Shown piece by piece: positions 9,993-20,746 of a stretch of DNA of 21,507 bases. How positions within the stretch are numbered: position 1 is the stretch's first letter; the number at the start of each line of letters is the position of its first letter. The position numbers were made by a program, and so were the translations under genes. Source of the stretch: Terana coerulea (Eukaryota; Basidiomycota; Agaricomycetes; Polyporales; Phanerochaetaceae); the NCBI GenBank assembly GCA_024811115.1, contig JAKOGH010000894.1, positions 1 to 21,507 on the forward strand, in the 5' to 3' direction. Under the pieces are notes generated by a model, which was not told where the DNA came from, ran no database searches, and was given only the letters and a program-made list of their open reading frames with translations.

Positions 9993-11156
9993 GTGGCCCT
10001 TCGAAGCGGCGGCGGCGCTGCTTGCCGCTCGGACTCACCAGCTTGCACTCGACTTCTTCATCCTGTACGCCTGCTTCGATAGTCCTGAATCCATTCCTTG
10101 CTACGTCATAAACGCATTGCGCTATAGCTCTCCTGCAACTCACAGAAGGTCCGATATCTCTAGTGGACGTTCCTCAAGACCAGGCAGCTTGCGCCGTGCA
10201 TCTCGAGCTTTGAAGTTAGGATCATGAGGCGAGGTTTCGTGCGTTTGTAAGTTCGTCATTCTTGGCATGGCGCGGCATCCCTCGTCATGGTAAGTGCCAT
10301 GTTTACCTCATGAGAACACTGGCGTGAAGCTCATGCTGCTCGCAGGTGCCCGCAATCGTCCTGACGGTTTCTGGACGACAAAACATCGCTATCCAGCCTC
10401 AACGCATCCCAACGCTTGCTCTGAGCACTCAGAGTATGGCAGCGTTGGAATGCATGCTGCGATCGCATCAGCCCCATTGCCTATGCATGATGACGATGTG
10501 CCTGGCCTCCCTTTCATCGGCAACCAAACCGTAACAGCGCCGGCCTCACTACCATTCCACAACGCCTCCAATGTCCATCCTCGTGTTCGCTGTTTGTCGT
10601 CATTGTTGGGTATCCCGGGATGAGTAGGCGATGATGAGAGTCGTGGTTCGGTCAGGTGAGTCTCGTAGTCCTCACTGAGGCGCGTACGCTCACGTCTACC
10701 CATTGGTCAAGATATCATCGCACATAGCTGAATGTCTACCATCGCCGCGCAGATAGTGCCGATGTAGCTACCGCGAAGCACAAAGTATTAGATGTCAGCC
10801 ACTCTGCATCACTACCACTGCATAGGAAGTAGCGTTATGAAAATCTCGCTACTGTCCACTATTTCTAGAATCGTTCGGATGCGATTCTCCTCGAGGAACA
10901 ATCACATGCAGTTCTGTTCCATCCAGACCTCGCGAAGCTTATCTTTGCCTGCGCACATCTGAGACAGAATTGTGTGCTCCAGCATCCTTTCGCGACTCCG
11001 AGAAGGGAGTATGGTGGCGGTGCATGCTGTAAAGAGGGTTCTTCAAAGAAGGACGTGCGGGTACACGACATCCAACATGGTCAAACAGCCTATCGATTGC
11101 GCGATACTGCACCGCAAAGCGGGAGAAGAGACATGATTCGCATACCTGTGCTCGGC

Positions 11157-13883
11157 CTATAAAGTGTACCTGAAGTCTGGTGCCCGGTCTCCCATCGCCC
11201 GTAGCTCCTCCGGGGTGTGTCGCGTATCCTTCTCCATCAGTTCTCGGGCGGCCCTCTCCCGCTTTGCGTTGATCCGTTTGTAGGTGCAGACGACAACGAG
11301 GAGAGCGACGATACCCATGCCGGTGAACATCAGCTCGATGGCATCTGAGGCGCGCCACTAAATCAATTGCATAGCGCATCGTGAGGTCATGGCACTCACC
11401 TCCTAGGATGTACCGTGGAGCGTCCTGCGTACGGTACAGCGAAGAGGCAATGGCTGGAGCGCAGATTCATGAGCGGCAGAAGTACCGACTCTAGATGTCG
11501 ACTTACATCCAGCCGCATTCCCGAACGTCACGTTGATAGAGATGGCGGTGCCTCGTTTGTACTGCCCTGCGACGTTATTGGAAAGCCTAGAACGACGAAG
11601 GCAGGGTGAGCAAGTTCAAGCCTCGGGAGCAATCGCAGTCGTGCTTACCAACTCACAACCCCAGCGAGCGCCGCATAGGAGCCAGCGACGCAGAAGAAAG
11701 TCCCAAAGTACTTTACTCCGGGAGCGGCGTCCGAGATCTGGATGGAGAAGCCCAGGAGACACATGGCGTGGCCAGTGAGGATGAACGGGAAGCGGAGTTT
11801 CGTGCGGTCTGAGAGCACCGCGAAGACAACCGTCAGGATAGCTGACAACACGTAGATGTCGATATAGTTGAAGCATGCAGAATACTAGGTAACGTACTGG
11901 CGAATGTGTAGGGAGGGATCGTGAGGAGCTGAGTGGCTGCAGGAGTAAATCCGAAACTAGACACGCGTTAGCGAGCGCATGAACTAAAGCATTGCGAACA
12001 AACCTGCTGATGATGGACCTAAGACCTGGTATTAGCTTATCGAACGGGGAGTATACGATGGACCTACGGTAGGAAGTACGATATGCCGTAGACTGTGATG
12101 AAATTAGGTCGGAATTGGGAACATGGTGTGATCATATGTCACTCACGTGGGCCAACAATAGACATGAAGATGAAAATGAAGAGGTACGTCTTGCAGAGGC
12201 TGAGCCAGAACGCATTATTTCTGAAACAAATGACGAACGCACCTGCCAATCTTTTACCGCCGCTACCACATGTCTGAACGAAAACGTTTCGTCTTCGCCG
12301 ACCACGGAGTTGTCATACTCTGAAGATCTGAGATCATTCCTCGTTTTGCATCGTAACAGAAAGGCTCACTTTGATTCCACGTCACAAAGGCGCGTTCTTC
12401 TAGGGTAAGGAAACCAGCTGTAGACGGAAAGTCCACCAGAACTACCGTAGTCGAAAAGTCCCATGAGCTTCGCACGCCGAGGGAACGGACGGGACATACC
12501 GAAGAATGCAATGAATCCGACGACTATGGTTAGCAAGCCTTCCAGGATCTACCGACCGCATTTTGGTCAGGGCGGCACTGTGAACCAACTACGTTACTCA
12601 CGAATATCCACGACCACCCGAGCTTGCCAGCGGTACCTGACATGAAGGATATCCCGTACGATAGAATCCCCGAGAATGCACCTGAAGCCCATAATCAACC
12701 TCGAACCGAGAATAATTATAGGAGTTTTACCTGCTAAAGCTGCGCCGGCCCAGAATACCCCAATCCGAAATTGCAGCTGGTGCCTAGGGTACCACATCGA
12801 GAGGCTTTGGGTGATATAAGCTGCCTGCACGCGAATAACACAGAATACGTACTACCAACAAATCCCTGGAAATATTCCTGCTTCTGCAGCTCCTAAGGCG
12901 ACTCGGACACCAACCAGTTGAGGGTACCTGGAGACAGCATCATCTACTCAAGTACAGGAGACACGGAATGGATGGACGAACGTTTTTATAAGTCCCATAA
13001 GAGTCCTGTGGATGGCCCGTTAGTCTGATATGAGCCACTACGCACAGTGGACAGGCTTTACATGATTATCCCCCAGGCCACCTACGCCAGGCATTGACGG
13101 TATTGATATGGAATCTAGTTCTCAGCTGTGAATGATGCTTACTGTGAGACCTGGTAACCATCTTACAATGACCTCTATCAGTGCCAGCCACTGTTGAGAC
13201 ACACTGTACTCACCGCGAAGGACGGAGTTTCTTCAACACGAGGCTTTTAGAGCGTCAAACTTTCATGAGCTTAGTCCGATTGTAGAGCGCATTCGACATA
13301 CCTTGCAGGACATTCCAGCAGACAATACGGCTGAATGTGTCAACAGCGTCCGGTATGCACTCATTGATGAAACACTTACCACGAAGTACAGCGCCTGGGA
13401 AAACCAGCTGGGTCAGTGCACGAAGGCAGATGTGACAAAGTAGGATCGTACCAGCGCCACATTGTATCTGTTACCGGTAAGGTTGAGCTGCGTCGTCAGA
13501 CCTTCGAGTTTTGCGTTACCTTGCGAGGCGAGACATGAGGGTAGATTTCACACGATTTGTACTGAGCTTTACCGATGTTGCCTATGTCTCATCGTTACTA
13601 TAAGGTCCATACGACAATAAATGAATGGCGCACCTCTGTCCAAGTACGAGCACACCAGCATGAGAGTCAGTATAGGCATGAGCCTGAAATCGATCTTTCG
13701 GTATAGCTCCCTCTGCTGACGTGGCGACAACTTCGGAGGCGTAGCTGCGGAGCTACACAGGTCGCGGGTTGACTTCGTCATCGCGGCGTCTGTGTCTTCC
13801 ATTTTGACATCGTCCGGCTTGCTGACGGTACTGGTTCTGCTGGGGACATGCCTTCCAGCGTGATACGCCGTATGTTCCTGCAT
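11157..13883 (-). CDS. MFS transporter, allantoate permease (Dal5/Tna1-like) family, 23 exons, 515 aa (paralogue)
   Basis: Paralogue of the transporter at 420-3223, same predicted role. Exons in coding order: 13883-13634, 13581-13573, 13519-13452, 13394-13380, 13330-13302, 13243-13214, 13161-13143, 13081-13062, 13005-12982, 12927-12853, 12804-12731, 12681-12602, 12548-12500, 12441-12370, 12319-12243, 12189-12147, 12092-12068, 12018-12004, 11956-11898, 11841-11649, 11586-11507, 11453-11400, 11344-11157. They total 1548 nt, one frame. Motifs: ELYRKIDFRLMP, LDRGNIGNAKLEG, RVALGAAEAGIFP, SMWYPRHQLQ, LTLEERAF, and a tail ending GDRAPDFRYTL. Exons 2-23 equal those of the first gene in length. The protein has drifted (for example TYLFIFIFMS for LWIHFLIYIS), so this is not a recent copy. 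The chosen ATG is the first in the open frame; a Met at residue 28 (MEDTDAA) is an alternative. Confidence 0.92.
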
Positions 13884-14277
13884 CCTCCAGCATATAGCGG
13901 GTGATAAGTCAACAGGATGAAGGAACAAGCAAGACTTGCAATTCTCACTGACGACCCAGAAAGAATGCTCTCAGCTCGCCAGCTTAGTGCTCGCTTGGAG
14001 GCTGATCCGAGGGATAGCGTAACAGCTTGCGGGAAGCCAAGTCCGCCTTGAAGTGTCGAGAGTGAGTGAGCGCGTTCACAGTCTGCAACCCAAGTTTGAA
14101 CTGCACCGGGAAGGGAGACTAGGAAAGCTAATCGCTGAGCATACAGTGTCGTCTAGTAGGGACAGAGATGACGAACCGAGTTCAGCCTGGAGTGGCGACG
14201 CCTTTCCGTGGAGTAGATTGGTCACGTCTACTGACCATACCAAAGTGACGCGCAAATTTCGCACACTCCTGAAGAAG

Positions 14278-14297
14278 TTGATTTTATATCCACGCCT
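14278..14297 (-). promoter_or_regulatory. Candidate TATA box for the second MFS gene
   Basis: On the minus strand this reads GGATATAAAATC, the best TATA-type match in the 500 bp upstream of the 13883 ATG. It lies about 400 nt from that ATG, so use of it would imply a long or spliced 5' leader. Assignment is inference from position and sequence only. Confidence 0.3.
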
Positions 14298-14409
14298 TGG
14301 TCTGGCTGGCGCGGAGGGGAGTGAAATGGAAGTCGGCAGTGTGAGACTCCTCGTACTTGAAGTAGAAGGAACCAGGTCAGCTGGTCTTCTTTTCATCTAG
14401 ACCTATCTT

Positions 14410-15052
14410 TACAAACATCTCTTAGAACAGCTCCAACGCGCAGCAGGAAGAGCCTCGGAGCAGCGAGCCGCGAGTCCCCATCCGAGTCGATGGACGTTGC
14501 TTCGTTGACAGAGTAATCGGCCTTTTGGACTTCCTCATCGCCAGTTTTGCTACCAGAGATACTTATACAGCCAGAATACAATGGAATTACGGTCTGCGGG
14601 TTGTTCTGCCTCAACGAGCGAGCGATTGAGTCGTCATTTTGGTGTCGGTTTGCATGTAGTTGGGATTGATTTGAGAGCGCACGGTGAGTACTCATGCACT
14701 ATCTGCGGGTGTAATCAGGTCTTTCATCTGGTGCCACGCTCATTAAGCAGCGTAACGAATATGTCGCACCTCTGGGCTCCAGGAAATATCTGCGATATCT
14801 ATGAGCACATCTGGCATGGAAGCGTATCACATGAGACACGACTGTGAGAGTGTTCTGTATAGAGAGGGACACTGCTCACCTGACAACTTCGTCGGAAGGA
14901 TAGAAGCAAATGTGGTAGAAGCTGGTGGGAGTGGCTCAGCATGCAAGTTTTCCTGCAAGTGCTAAGCTTAGCATGGCTGGGAATTGAGACTCACGTAACG
15001 AGACTGTGGTGATTGAGACAGTTGACGACAAGATACCACTATGAAACTGGTG
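14410..15052 (-). repeat. Right arm of the inverted repeat (promoter region plus exon 1 of a third MFS copy)
   Basis: The reverse complement of this stretch aligns with 1-640. Besides the 17-mers at 14954-14970 and 14987-15003, it keeps the sequence around the ATG (CAAACCG just upstream, then ATGAC) and the exon-1 segment coding for SGSKTGDEEV and NEATSID. The arms differ by numerous substitutions and several indels, such as an extra run of about 11 nt near 15015-15030. The duplication is therefore not fresh. Similarity decays at about 14410, inside what would be exon 1. Confidence 0.85.
14430..14637 (-). pseudogene. Truncated exon-1 copy of the MFS transporter
   Basis: The ATG at 14637-14635 corresponds to the ATG at 420 of the first MFS gene, but its frame reaches a TGA after eight codons. 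The conserved N-terminal tail (GSKTGDEEVQKADYSVNEATS) continues in another frame. Sequence matching the KLYRKID segment has degraded to a few scattered identities, and nothing corresponding to exons 2-23 follows before the intact second gene. It is therefore a 5' fragment lacking every membrane segment. It lies on the same strand as, and about 550 bp upstream of, the second MFS gene's ATG. Confidence 0.85.
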
Positions 15053-16692
15053 ATGAAATCCAAAGACTCTTACAAAGTTACTAGAGTCTTTTCAGTTCAC
15101 AGTACAGAGTGTCGTGAAGGCAGTAGTCACTGTAGTACGCATAGGAGAAGGTACAACATCGTCTCCTGTGATGACGTGTTTGTTTGGTCATGTTATGATC
15201 AAAAGCTGCTGACTGCCCTTTTTAGAATATCACGGGGCTTGCCGAGCGTCGTCCAGGCGAATGCTCGCAGAGCTCGACAGAGCTTCCACCGCGTCCCTCG
15301 TTTTGTCGGCCTCATTTCACTCCTCGTCCGGCTCTCTCTAGCGTGCGCAGCTGCTTATTGTTGACTAATAAGGCCGGGCTGCCTTTGAACGCAACTCGCT
15401 CGCTTAACCACGCTGTTCTCTCGAAGTCTCGTAGTCTGCTGCCCCATTATGCATTACCTCTCCGATCCTCGCAACGCTCAAGCGCATCCCTATACTTCAT
15501 CTCCATTCCCCGCCACCCGCTGGACTTGACTTGGAGTCAATATCGACTCAGTACACTCAAGGAGCGGGGTCACGATGAAAATAGACTTTCGCTGTGCTCT
15601 GGCAGGCCCTGGTGAGTACATGTTGTCATCTAACCCTGTATTTGTAATGGCATGAAACAAAGAAATTACAATGCGCTCCTACGACAAGATGCTGTGGTTT
15701 TGAGAAGTAATTAGCGGAGGTAGACGAGCTGTGGTCGTGGGATACAGGTGCGTATTTTTGCTTGCCCACGGGAAAGAATGCTGAAGGTGTCTTGGTGTTC
15801 TTGTAGGGTTCTGCCCTGAGCCGAGGTACGGGAAGATGCCCTCGCCCTCCTACACCTGGGGCCGCAGAACGAAGACGACCCCATTCCAGGGATGAACGCA
15901 CATATTGCCTAAGCTTCTCCCTACGCATTACAGCCGTCGATAAGCAAATCGGCCATCACGTTATGAGAAGACAAGCATCCCCATCCCCTCGCTACCTGCA
16001 TGTGTACACTGTGCCGAAGAGGGACGTCTTCGATACAGTTGCAAGAGGCCACTGACCAGGTGCCGTCTCTTGGTCGCGGGGCCGTTGTGGTCGGCATCGC
16101 TTTGAAGTGTGCGGACACAGCCATGAGGTACTCACTTCAATCCGTTCTACCCTCTTCCTTGGCAGATGCTGACGCGGTTGACCGGAACAGCAGTGACCCC
16201 GCTCACTGTCTTTGCGCTTAGGAGGTCTGGTTGTACTATGCAATGATCAAGCTCTTCACGAATCACGACCACGCCTCGGTCCTCAATATTCTATACTAGA
16301 CAAACACGACCAGCACCCTCGAATACTCTGTGACCCGCGTCGCCTGTGTCACACGTGTCGTCGTGTAAAATCTCAAGACCGGCATGATTTGGAGGAGCTC
16401 GCCTTCGAGAATGCCTGGTGTTGGGTCGGACGATTCGCGTCTGAAACACACGATGACTCGGCGCTTGCATCTACGGGTAGTGAAACTCAATTGCCATTGA
16501 TAAAGTTGTCTTTCAGCTATAGGTCCCATACGTGTGTGTCATCTGTGCAGTGATAGTTGTACAATACGTTCAGGAATAAAAGACGGCCAAACTTCAGTTA
16601 CAATTTGAAGGTACCCTCGCACGACACGGTGTCAGGACTCAGCATCAGCTCAGCCATAGTCATACCAAGCGCAAAGGAGTCCGCCTGTTGTC
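15053..16692. other. About 1.6 kb with no recognised gene
   Basis: Only short ORFs on both strands, none with a recognisable domain or matching splice structure. A short frame beginning at the ATG near 15574, with a GTGAGT donor about 37 nt later, could be the first exon of something, but no second exon could be tied to it. The right end should include the 3' UTR of the TPR-CHAT gene. Confidence 0.5.
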
Positions 16693-18399
16693 TCATGCGC
16701 CTATGTGTACGTAGTTCGCCCATCTTTCCAGCGCATCTTCTGCCTTTGCCTTACCCAACTTCTTCCTCAGCTTCTGCGTCGCGACATTTAGCGCCCTCGC
16801 CGCTCGCTTATGTCCCACCTCCAAGGGGTAATCTGGGTCTGGCTCAGCCAGCATCTCCTTGTAGAAGAACTTCACAAGATCAGGCCCGTCTTCGTCCTTC
16901 ATCTGCCACATCGTTCCGACGACGCTCCGGAAGCCTGCGAACTGCATCGCTGCCGCGAGGTGGAGCGCTTCTTCGGACGCACTTCCCTCGGTCTGCTCTG
17001 CTGTATGGCACGCCGAAAGAAACGCGAACTCGGCGTTAGGGATGTGGGATTGGATGATTCGGAGTAAAGTGAGTGCTTCTCCGTCGCGCAGCTTGAAGGC
17101 TGACTGAAATGGCTCCTTAGGAACGAGGCGTCCATGGCAAGCGAAGTGTGCCCAGTTTGCGTCCCGAAGCTCTTCAACCACTCGCTCAACCGTCGCATCG
17201 CTATCTTTGATTACGTTCATGGCTATCCTAGTTTGGAAGCTCTGCAAACTGGACAGCTCCCGATTTGCTTCGCGCAGCGAGTCGTCGGTCTGCGCAACAA
17301 CGAGTGCTTTTGACGGAAGTCCTTCAGCGGCGTGCAGCGCATCAGAACGGGCCTCAATGAGGGCGGTGAGCGTCGGGGTGTAGGACGAAATGTAGAAGTC
17401 GGATAGGTACTTTTGGAGCGGGTCCTCGTGTCTCGGGAGTCGGTCCCGCCGCATGCAGCGGTAGGCTACAGAGAACAGACGTTGGGCACCACCATATTCG
17501 CCCTCCTTCAGGGATATTCATGTCCCGCAGTTTTGTCACGACTGGGCCCGCCAATAAATCCCAAAGCATTTCCAAGCCAGCCTGTAGTTTTCCGCGATAG
17601 GTTTTAGGCGTTCTTCCCAGACCTCCACTCCTCCGATGCTCCCGGAGGCTGTTGGATAGGCCTTTCATGTCCTCGTAGAAGCTGTTGGATAGACGAACGC
17701 GAGGCTGGGGCGGAGCCATGTAGGATAATCAAGGCATCGGAATGATACTTGCTATGATTGACGATGATGATGGGACCTTCGACTGCTGCCTGTTGGAGGG
17801 TGTCAAAATGCGGCAACTTCAGAAAGGCTCCGAACCCAGGGATACATCGAATCTGTGCCGCAAGATCCTCGAAATTCTTCGACAGCTCTTCCTTCTTTCT
17901 CAGCATAGCGCCAAATAGATCTTCACGTGCACCGTATGCAGCGGCGATTATGTCAGTCTGCCCAACATGAGTGTTGTTGTTAAATGGACTTGACGAGGTT
18001 GTGAGTTCCGTGAGCCGCCTGGCAGTGTCTTCAAAGTCTTGACGTAACTTCCTGTGTTCCGCGCCAAGACGGTCAAGTGGGGACCTGGTACGCCGCACCT
18101 GGGACCATAGAATTGCTCTGCCTTGCTCGAGCATTGCTACGGCAGCAGGCAAGTCTTCCGATTCAATTCCATAGGACACGCCGTCCAAGGGAATTGCACT
18201 GTATTTCTGAATTACCTCGTGCTGCATTTCAAGAGTGGGAAGTGTGATCAATGACGGTTCTAGTAGTTCAACAAATTTCCGATACGCTTTGAGCGTCGAA
18301 GGATGCCCCCTCCTTTCGTGCGATGCGTGCCCAGTGTGAAGCGCCACGAAGCTGTTCGGAGATCGGGCCAGAGTGAAAGCGGTCAGTGGCACAGGCTTC

Positions 18400-20213
18400 A
18401 AGCAGTACTAAACACTCTCCCAGACAGGCCTTGCGCTCTGAGTCGTTTGACAAATGCTGATACAAGACGTGGAGACCGAGCGCAAGACTGATGAGGGAGT
18501 GGTGCCGGTCGGGGTGCCCAGAAGGACTCAAGGCAAGGGCCTCGCGGTGCAATGCAATCGACTCCACGAGATCAGGCTTCTGACCTAGATGCTGAAAGCG
18601 GATCTGCAGCGCAATGGCTAGGTCGCCGAGGGAGCTGGGCCGGAGAGGGTGCCCTGGGGGATGTAAGGCAAGGGACTCGCGGTGCAACGCAATCGACTCC
18701 TCGAGATCGGGCTCCTGACCCAGGTGCTCAAAGTGGAGCCACAGTGAATTAGCTAGATTGCTGAGGGAGTAGTGCCGGTCAGGGTGTCCAGAAGGACGCA
18801 AGGCAAGGGCCTGGCGTTCCAACGTGATTGATTCCTCGAGATTGGGCTTCTCGCCTTGCTGCTCAAAGCGGGTCCGCAGCGCAATGGCCAGATTGCCAAG
18901 AGAGTAGTGCCGGTCAGGATGCCCAGAACGGCGCAAGGCGAGGCCTCACGCTCTAACGTGATCGATTCCTCAAGATCGGGCGTCTGGCCCAGTTGCTGAA
19001 AGCGGATCCGCAGCGCATTGGCTAGGTTGCCGAGGCAGCTGGGCCGGAGAGGGTGCTCAGAAGGACGTAATGCAAGGGCCTCACGCTGCAACGTAATTGA
19101 TTCCTCGAGATCGGACTTCTGACCCAGGTGCTGAAAGCGGATCTGCAGTGTATTGGCTATGTTTCCGAGGGAGATGTGTCGGGCAGGGTGCCCAGAAGGA
19201 CACAGGGTAAGGGCCTCACGCTCCAACACGATCGATTCCTCGAGGTCAGGTGTTTGACCTAGCTGCTCAAAGCGGGTCTGCAACGCATTAGCTAGGTTGC
19301 CAATGGAGCTATGCCGGAGAGGGTACCCAGAAGGACGCAAGGCAAGGGCTTCGCGCTGCAACGCGATCGATTCTTCTAGGTCGGGCTTCTGACCAAGCTG
19401 CATAAAGCGAGTTTGCAGCGCGCCGGCCAGGTTGCCGAGGGATATGTGCTGGTCAGGGTGTCCTGAAGGATGCAAGGCAAGAGCCTCGCGCTGCAGCGTG
19501 ATCAATTGTTCAAGATCGGACTTCTGACCCAGCTGCTCAAAGCGGGTCCGCAGCGCATTGGCCAGATTTCCGAGGGAGATGTGCCGGTAAGGGTGCCCAC
19601 AAGGACGCAAGGCAAGAACCTCGCGCTGCAACGTGATTGATTCTTCGAGATCAGGTCTATGACCCAGTTGCTCAAAGCGCGTCTGCAGCGCATTGGCTAA
19701 GTTACCGAGGAAGATGTGCCGGGCAGGGTGCCCAGAAGAACACAAAGCAAGGGCATCGCGCTGCAACGCCATTGAATCCTCGAGATCTGGCCCCTGACCT
19801 AGCTGCTGAAAGCGGCTCTGCAGCGCAGTGGCCAGGTTGCCGAGGGAGATGTGCCGGCTAGGGTGCCCAGGAGGACGCAATGCAAGGACTGTTGAATTTA
19901 TTGGTTGAGTTGTCGAGCTTGAACTCACGGGCGCCTTGTGCGCTCTCTGTTACTCTTATTTACATCGGATTTATCGGATGACTCACTGACTACATAGCGA
20001 CTCGAAATGTAATGTGAACGCTCGCGCGTTTGCCTTCCCGCCGCCGACGTTCCCACCCGCGCGACCCCTTGTTTTGACAAGGACCTCGCGCTGCAACGCG
20101 ACTGACTCCTCGAGATCGGGTATCTGACCTAGCTGCTGAAAGCGGGTTCGCAGGGCATTGGCTAGGTTGTTGAGGGAGTACTGCCGGTCAGGGTGCCCGG
20201 AAGGACGCAAGCC
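18400..20213 (-). repeat. 135-bp tandem repeat array encoding 45-residue TPR-like units (about 12 copies)
   Basis: Units begin on the minus strand at 20213, then after an insertion at 19883, 19748, 19613, 19478, 19343, 19208, 19073, about 18939, 18804, 18669 and 18534. The consensus is ALRPSGHPxRHxSLGNLANAL, then RTRFxQLGQxPDLEESIxLQREAL. Adjacent units are very similar in DNA as well as protein, which points to expansion and homogenisation by unequal exchange. The last unit (18534) is the most divergent, as usual for the end of such an array. The unit at 18939 carries the one-base deletion. Confidence 0.9.
19890..20084 (-). mobile_element. 195-bp insertion between TPR units with 7-bp direct repeats
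   Basis: Plus-strand CAAGGAC occurs at 19883-19889 and again at 20078-20084. Removing one copy and the sequence between restores perfect 135-bp spacing of units 1 and 2. The flanking repeats look like a target-site duplication. No terminal inverted repeats or coding potential were seen, so the element type is unknown. A GTGGGA donor (minus, at 20056) and a CAACAG acceptor (ending at 19889) inside it would splice out 168 nt and leave nine extra in-frame codons. Confidence 0.6.
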
Positions 20214-20633
20214 AAGGGCCTGTTGGTAAAATATGATGGATTCTTCACAATCCTTGATATCACCAGACAGTTCAAAATGACAGTAACATGCACGAGCAAG
20301 GCGATGGAAGACGACTGATCTGTCTGGGGATTGCGGTTTGACGGGAATTGTGAGAAAGGCTCGATAATACCCAACGGCCTCGTCAAGGTCGGATGGAATA
20401 GCGGTGGCCAGAAATCGGTCATGAAGTGTATCGGCCAGATTGAACAAGCACGTAGGGTACCCTTCATCCTGCGGATCGCATGACGCGAATACCCGTCGGC
20501 GCTGCTCGACGGTGTTCTCGTTCTCGTCTACCATCGGAAGCAAACCAGACTGGGCCTGCGCGTCCGTAGTTATGTAAGCTATGTCATAGTTTCAGCACAA
20601 GCAGTCTCTAGCTGATTAGTTCCTCAGACACAC

Positions 20634-20746
20634 CTCGCGATCCTCCCGTGCGACTAATTGCGGTGTTTGGTTTGCCTCGTCGCTGAACCCTTCACTCGCG
20701 CCGACGAGGTATGTGAATGTCCTGCTCCGAAGCGACTTAACGCAAC
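20634..20746 (-). other. Candidate upstream exon of the TPR-CHAT gene
   Basis: A 113-nt open stretch bounded by an acceptor-like CTTTAG and a donor GAG/GTGTGT. It could join through a 78-bp intron (20633-20556, ending GCGCAG) to an in-frame extension upstream of the 20534 ATG. The frame stays open through the join. It contains no ATG, so a further 5' exon would be required, and none was found. Supported only by frame and splice signals. Confidence 0.3.

Larger units (their letters stand above)
8176..11156. other. Gene-poor 3-kb stretch between two minus-strand transporters
   Basis: Most of this region gives only short ORFs without recognisable domains on either strand. The part next to 8175 is likely the distal promoter of the sugar transporter, and the part next to 11157 the 3' flank of the second MFS gene. 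Two weak candidates inside, the ORF at 8585-9325 and the stretch at 9654-9992, are listed separately. A short alternating-AT patch at about 9385-9395 has no clear gene downstream. Confidence 0.55.
16693..20534 (-). pseudogene. TPR-CHAT (caspase-like) gene broken by four frameshifts
   Basis: The minus strand encodes, in order, a helical N-terminal region, about twelve 45-residue TPR-like repeats (20213-18400), a linker (18400-17720), and a C-terminal CHAT domain (about 17720-16696). The CHAT domain carries the conserved His in HFACHG and Cys in LSACHTA and ends WANYVHIG. CHAT domains belong to the caspase/separase clan, and TPR-CHAT proteins are numerous in Agaricomycetes, where a role in signalling or cell death is suspected. 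Frame breaks: one base missing near 18942 (next to repeat copies that have it), one extra in the C run at 18306-18310, and one each at about 17716-17724 and 17432-17450. No GT..AG intron explains them. Three intact multi-exon genes nearby argue against poor sequence quality, so a pseudogene is favoured. The N-terminus may extend beyond 20534. Confidence 0.85.

Noticed and set aside
10939..11379. 146-codon minus-strand ORF
   Set aside because: It overlaps the last exon of the second MFS gene in a different frame; the true frame gives the conserved C-terminal tail.
16693..20534. TPR-CHAT frameshifts as very short introns
   Set aside because: No GT..AG pair of at least about 45 bp around any of the four sites restores the frame while keeping the conserved residues on both sides.
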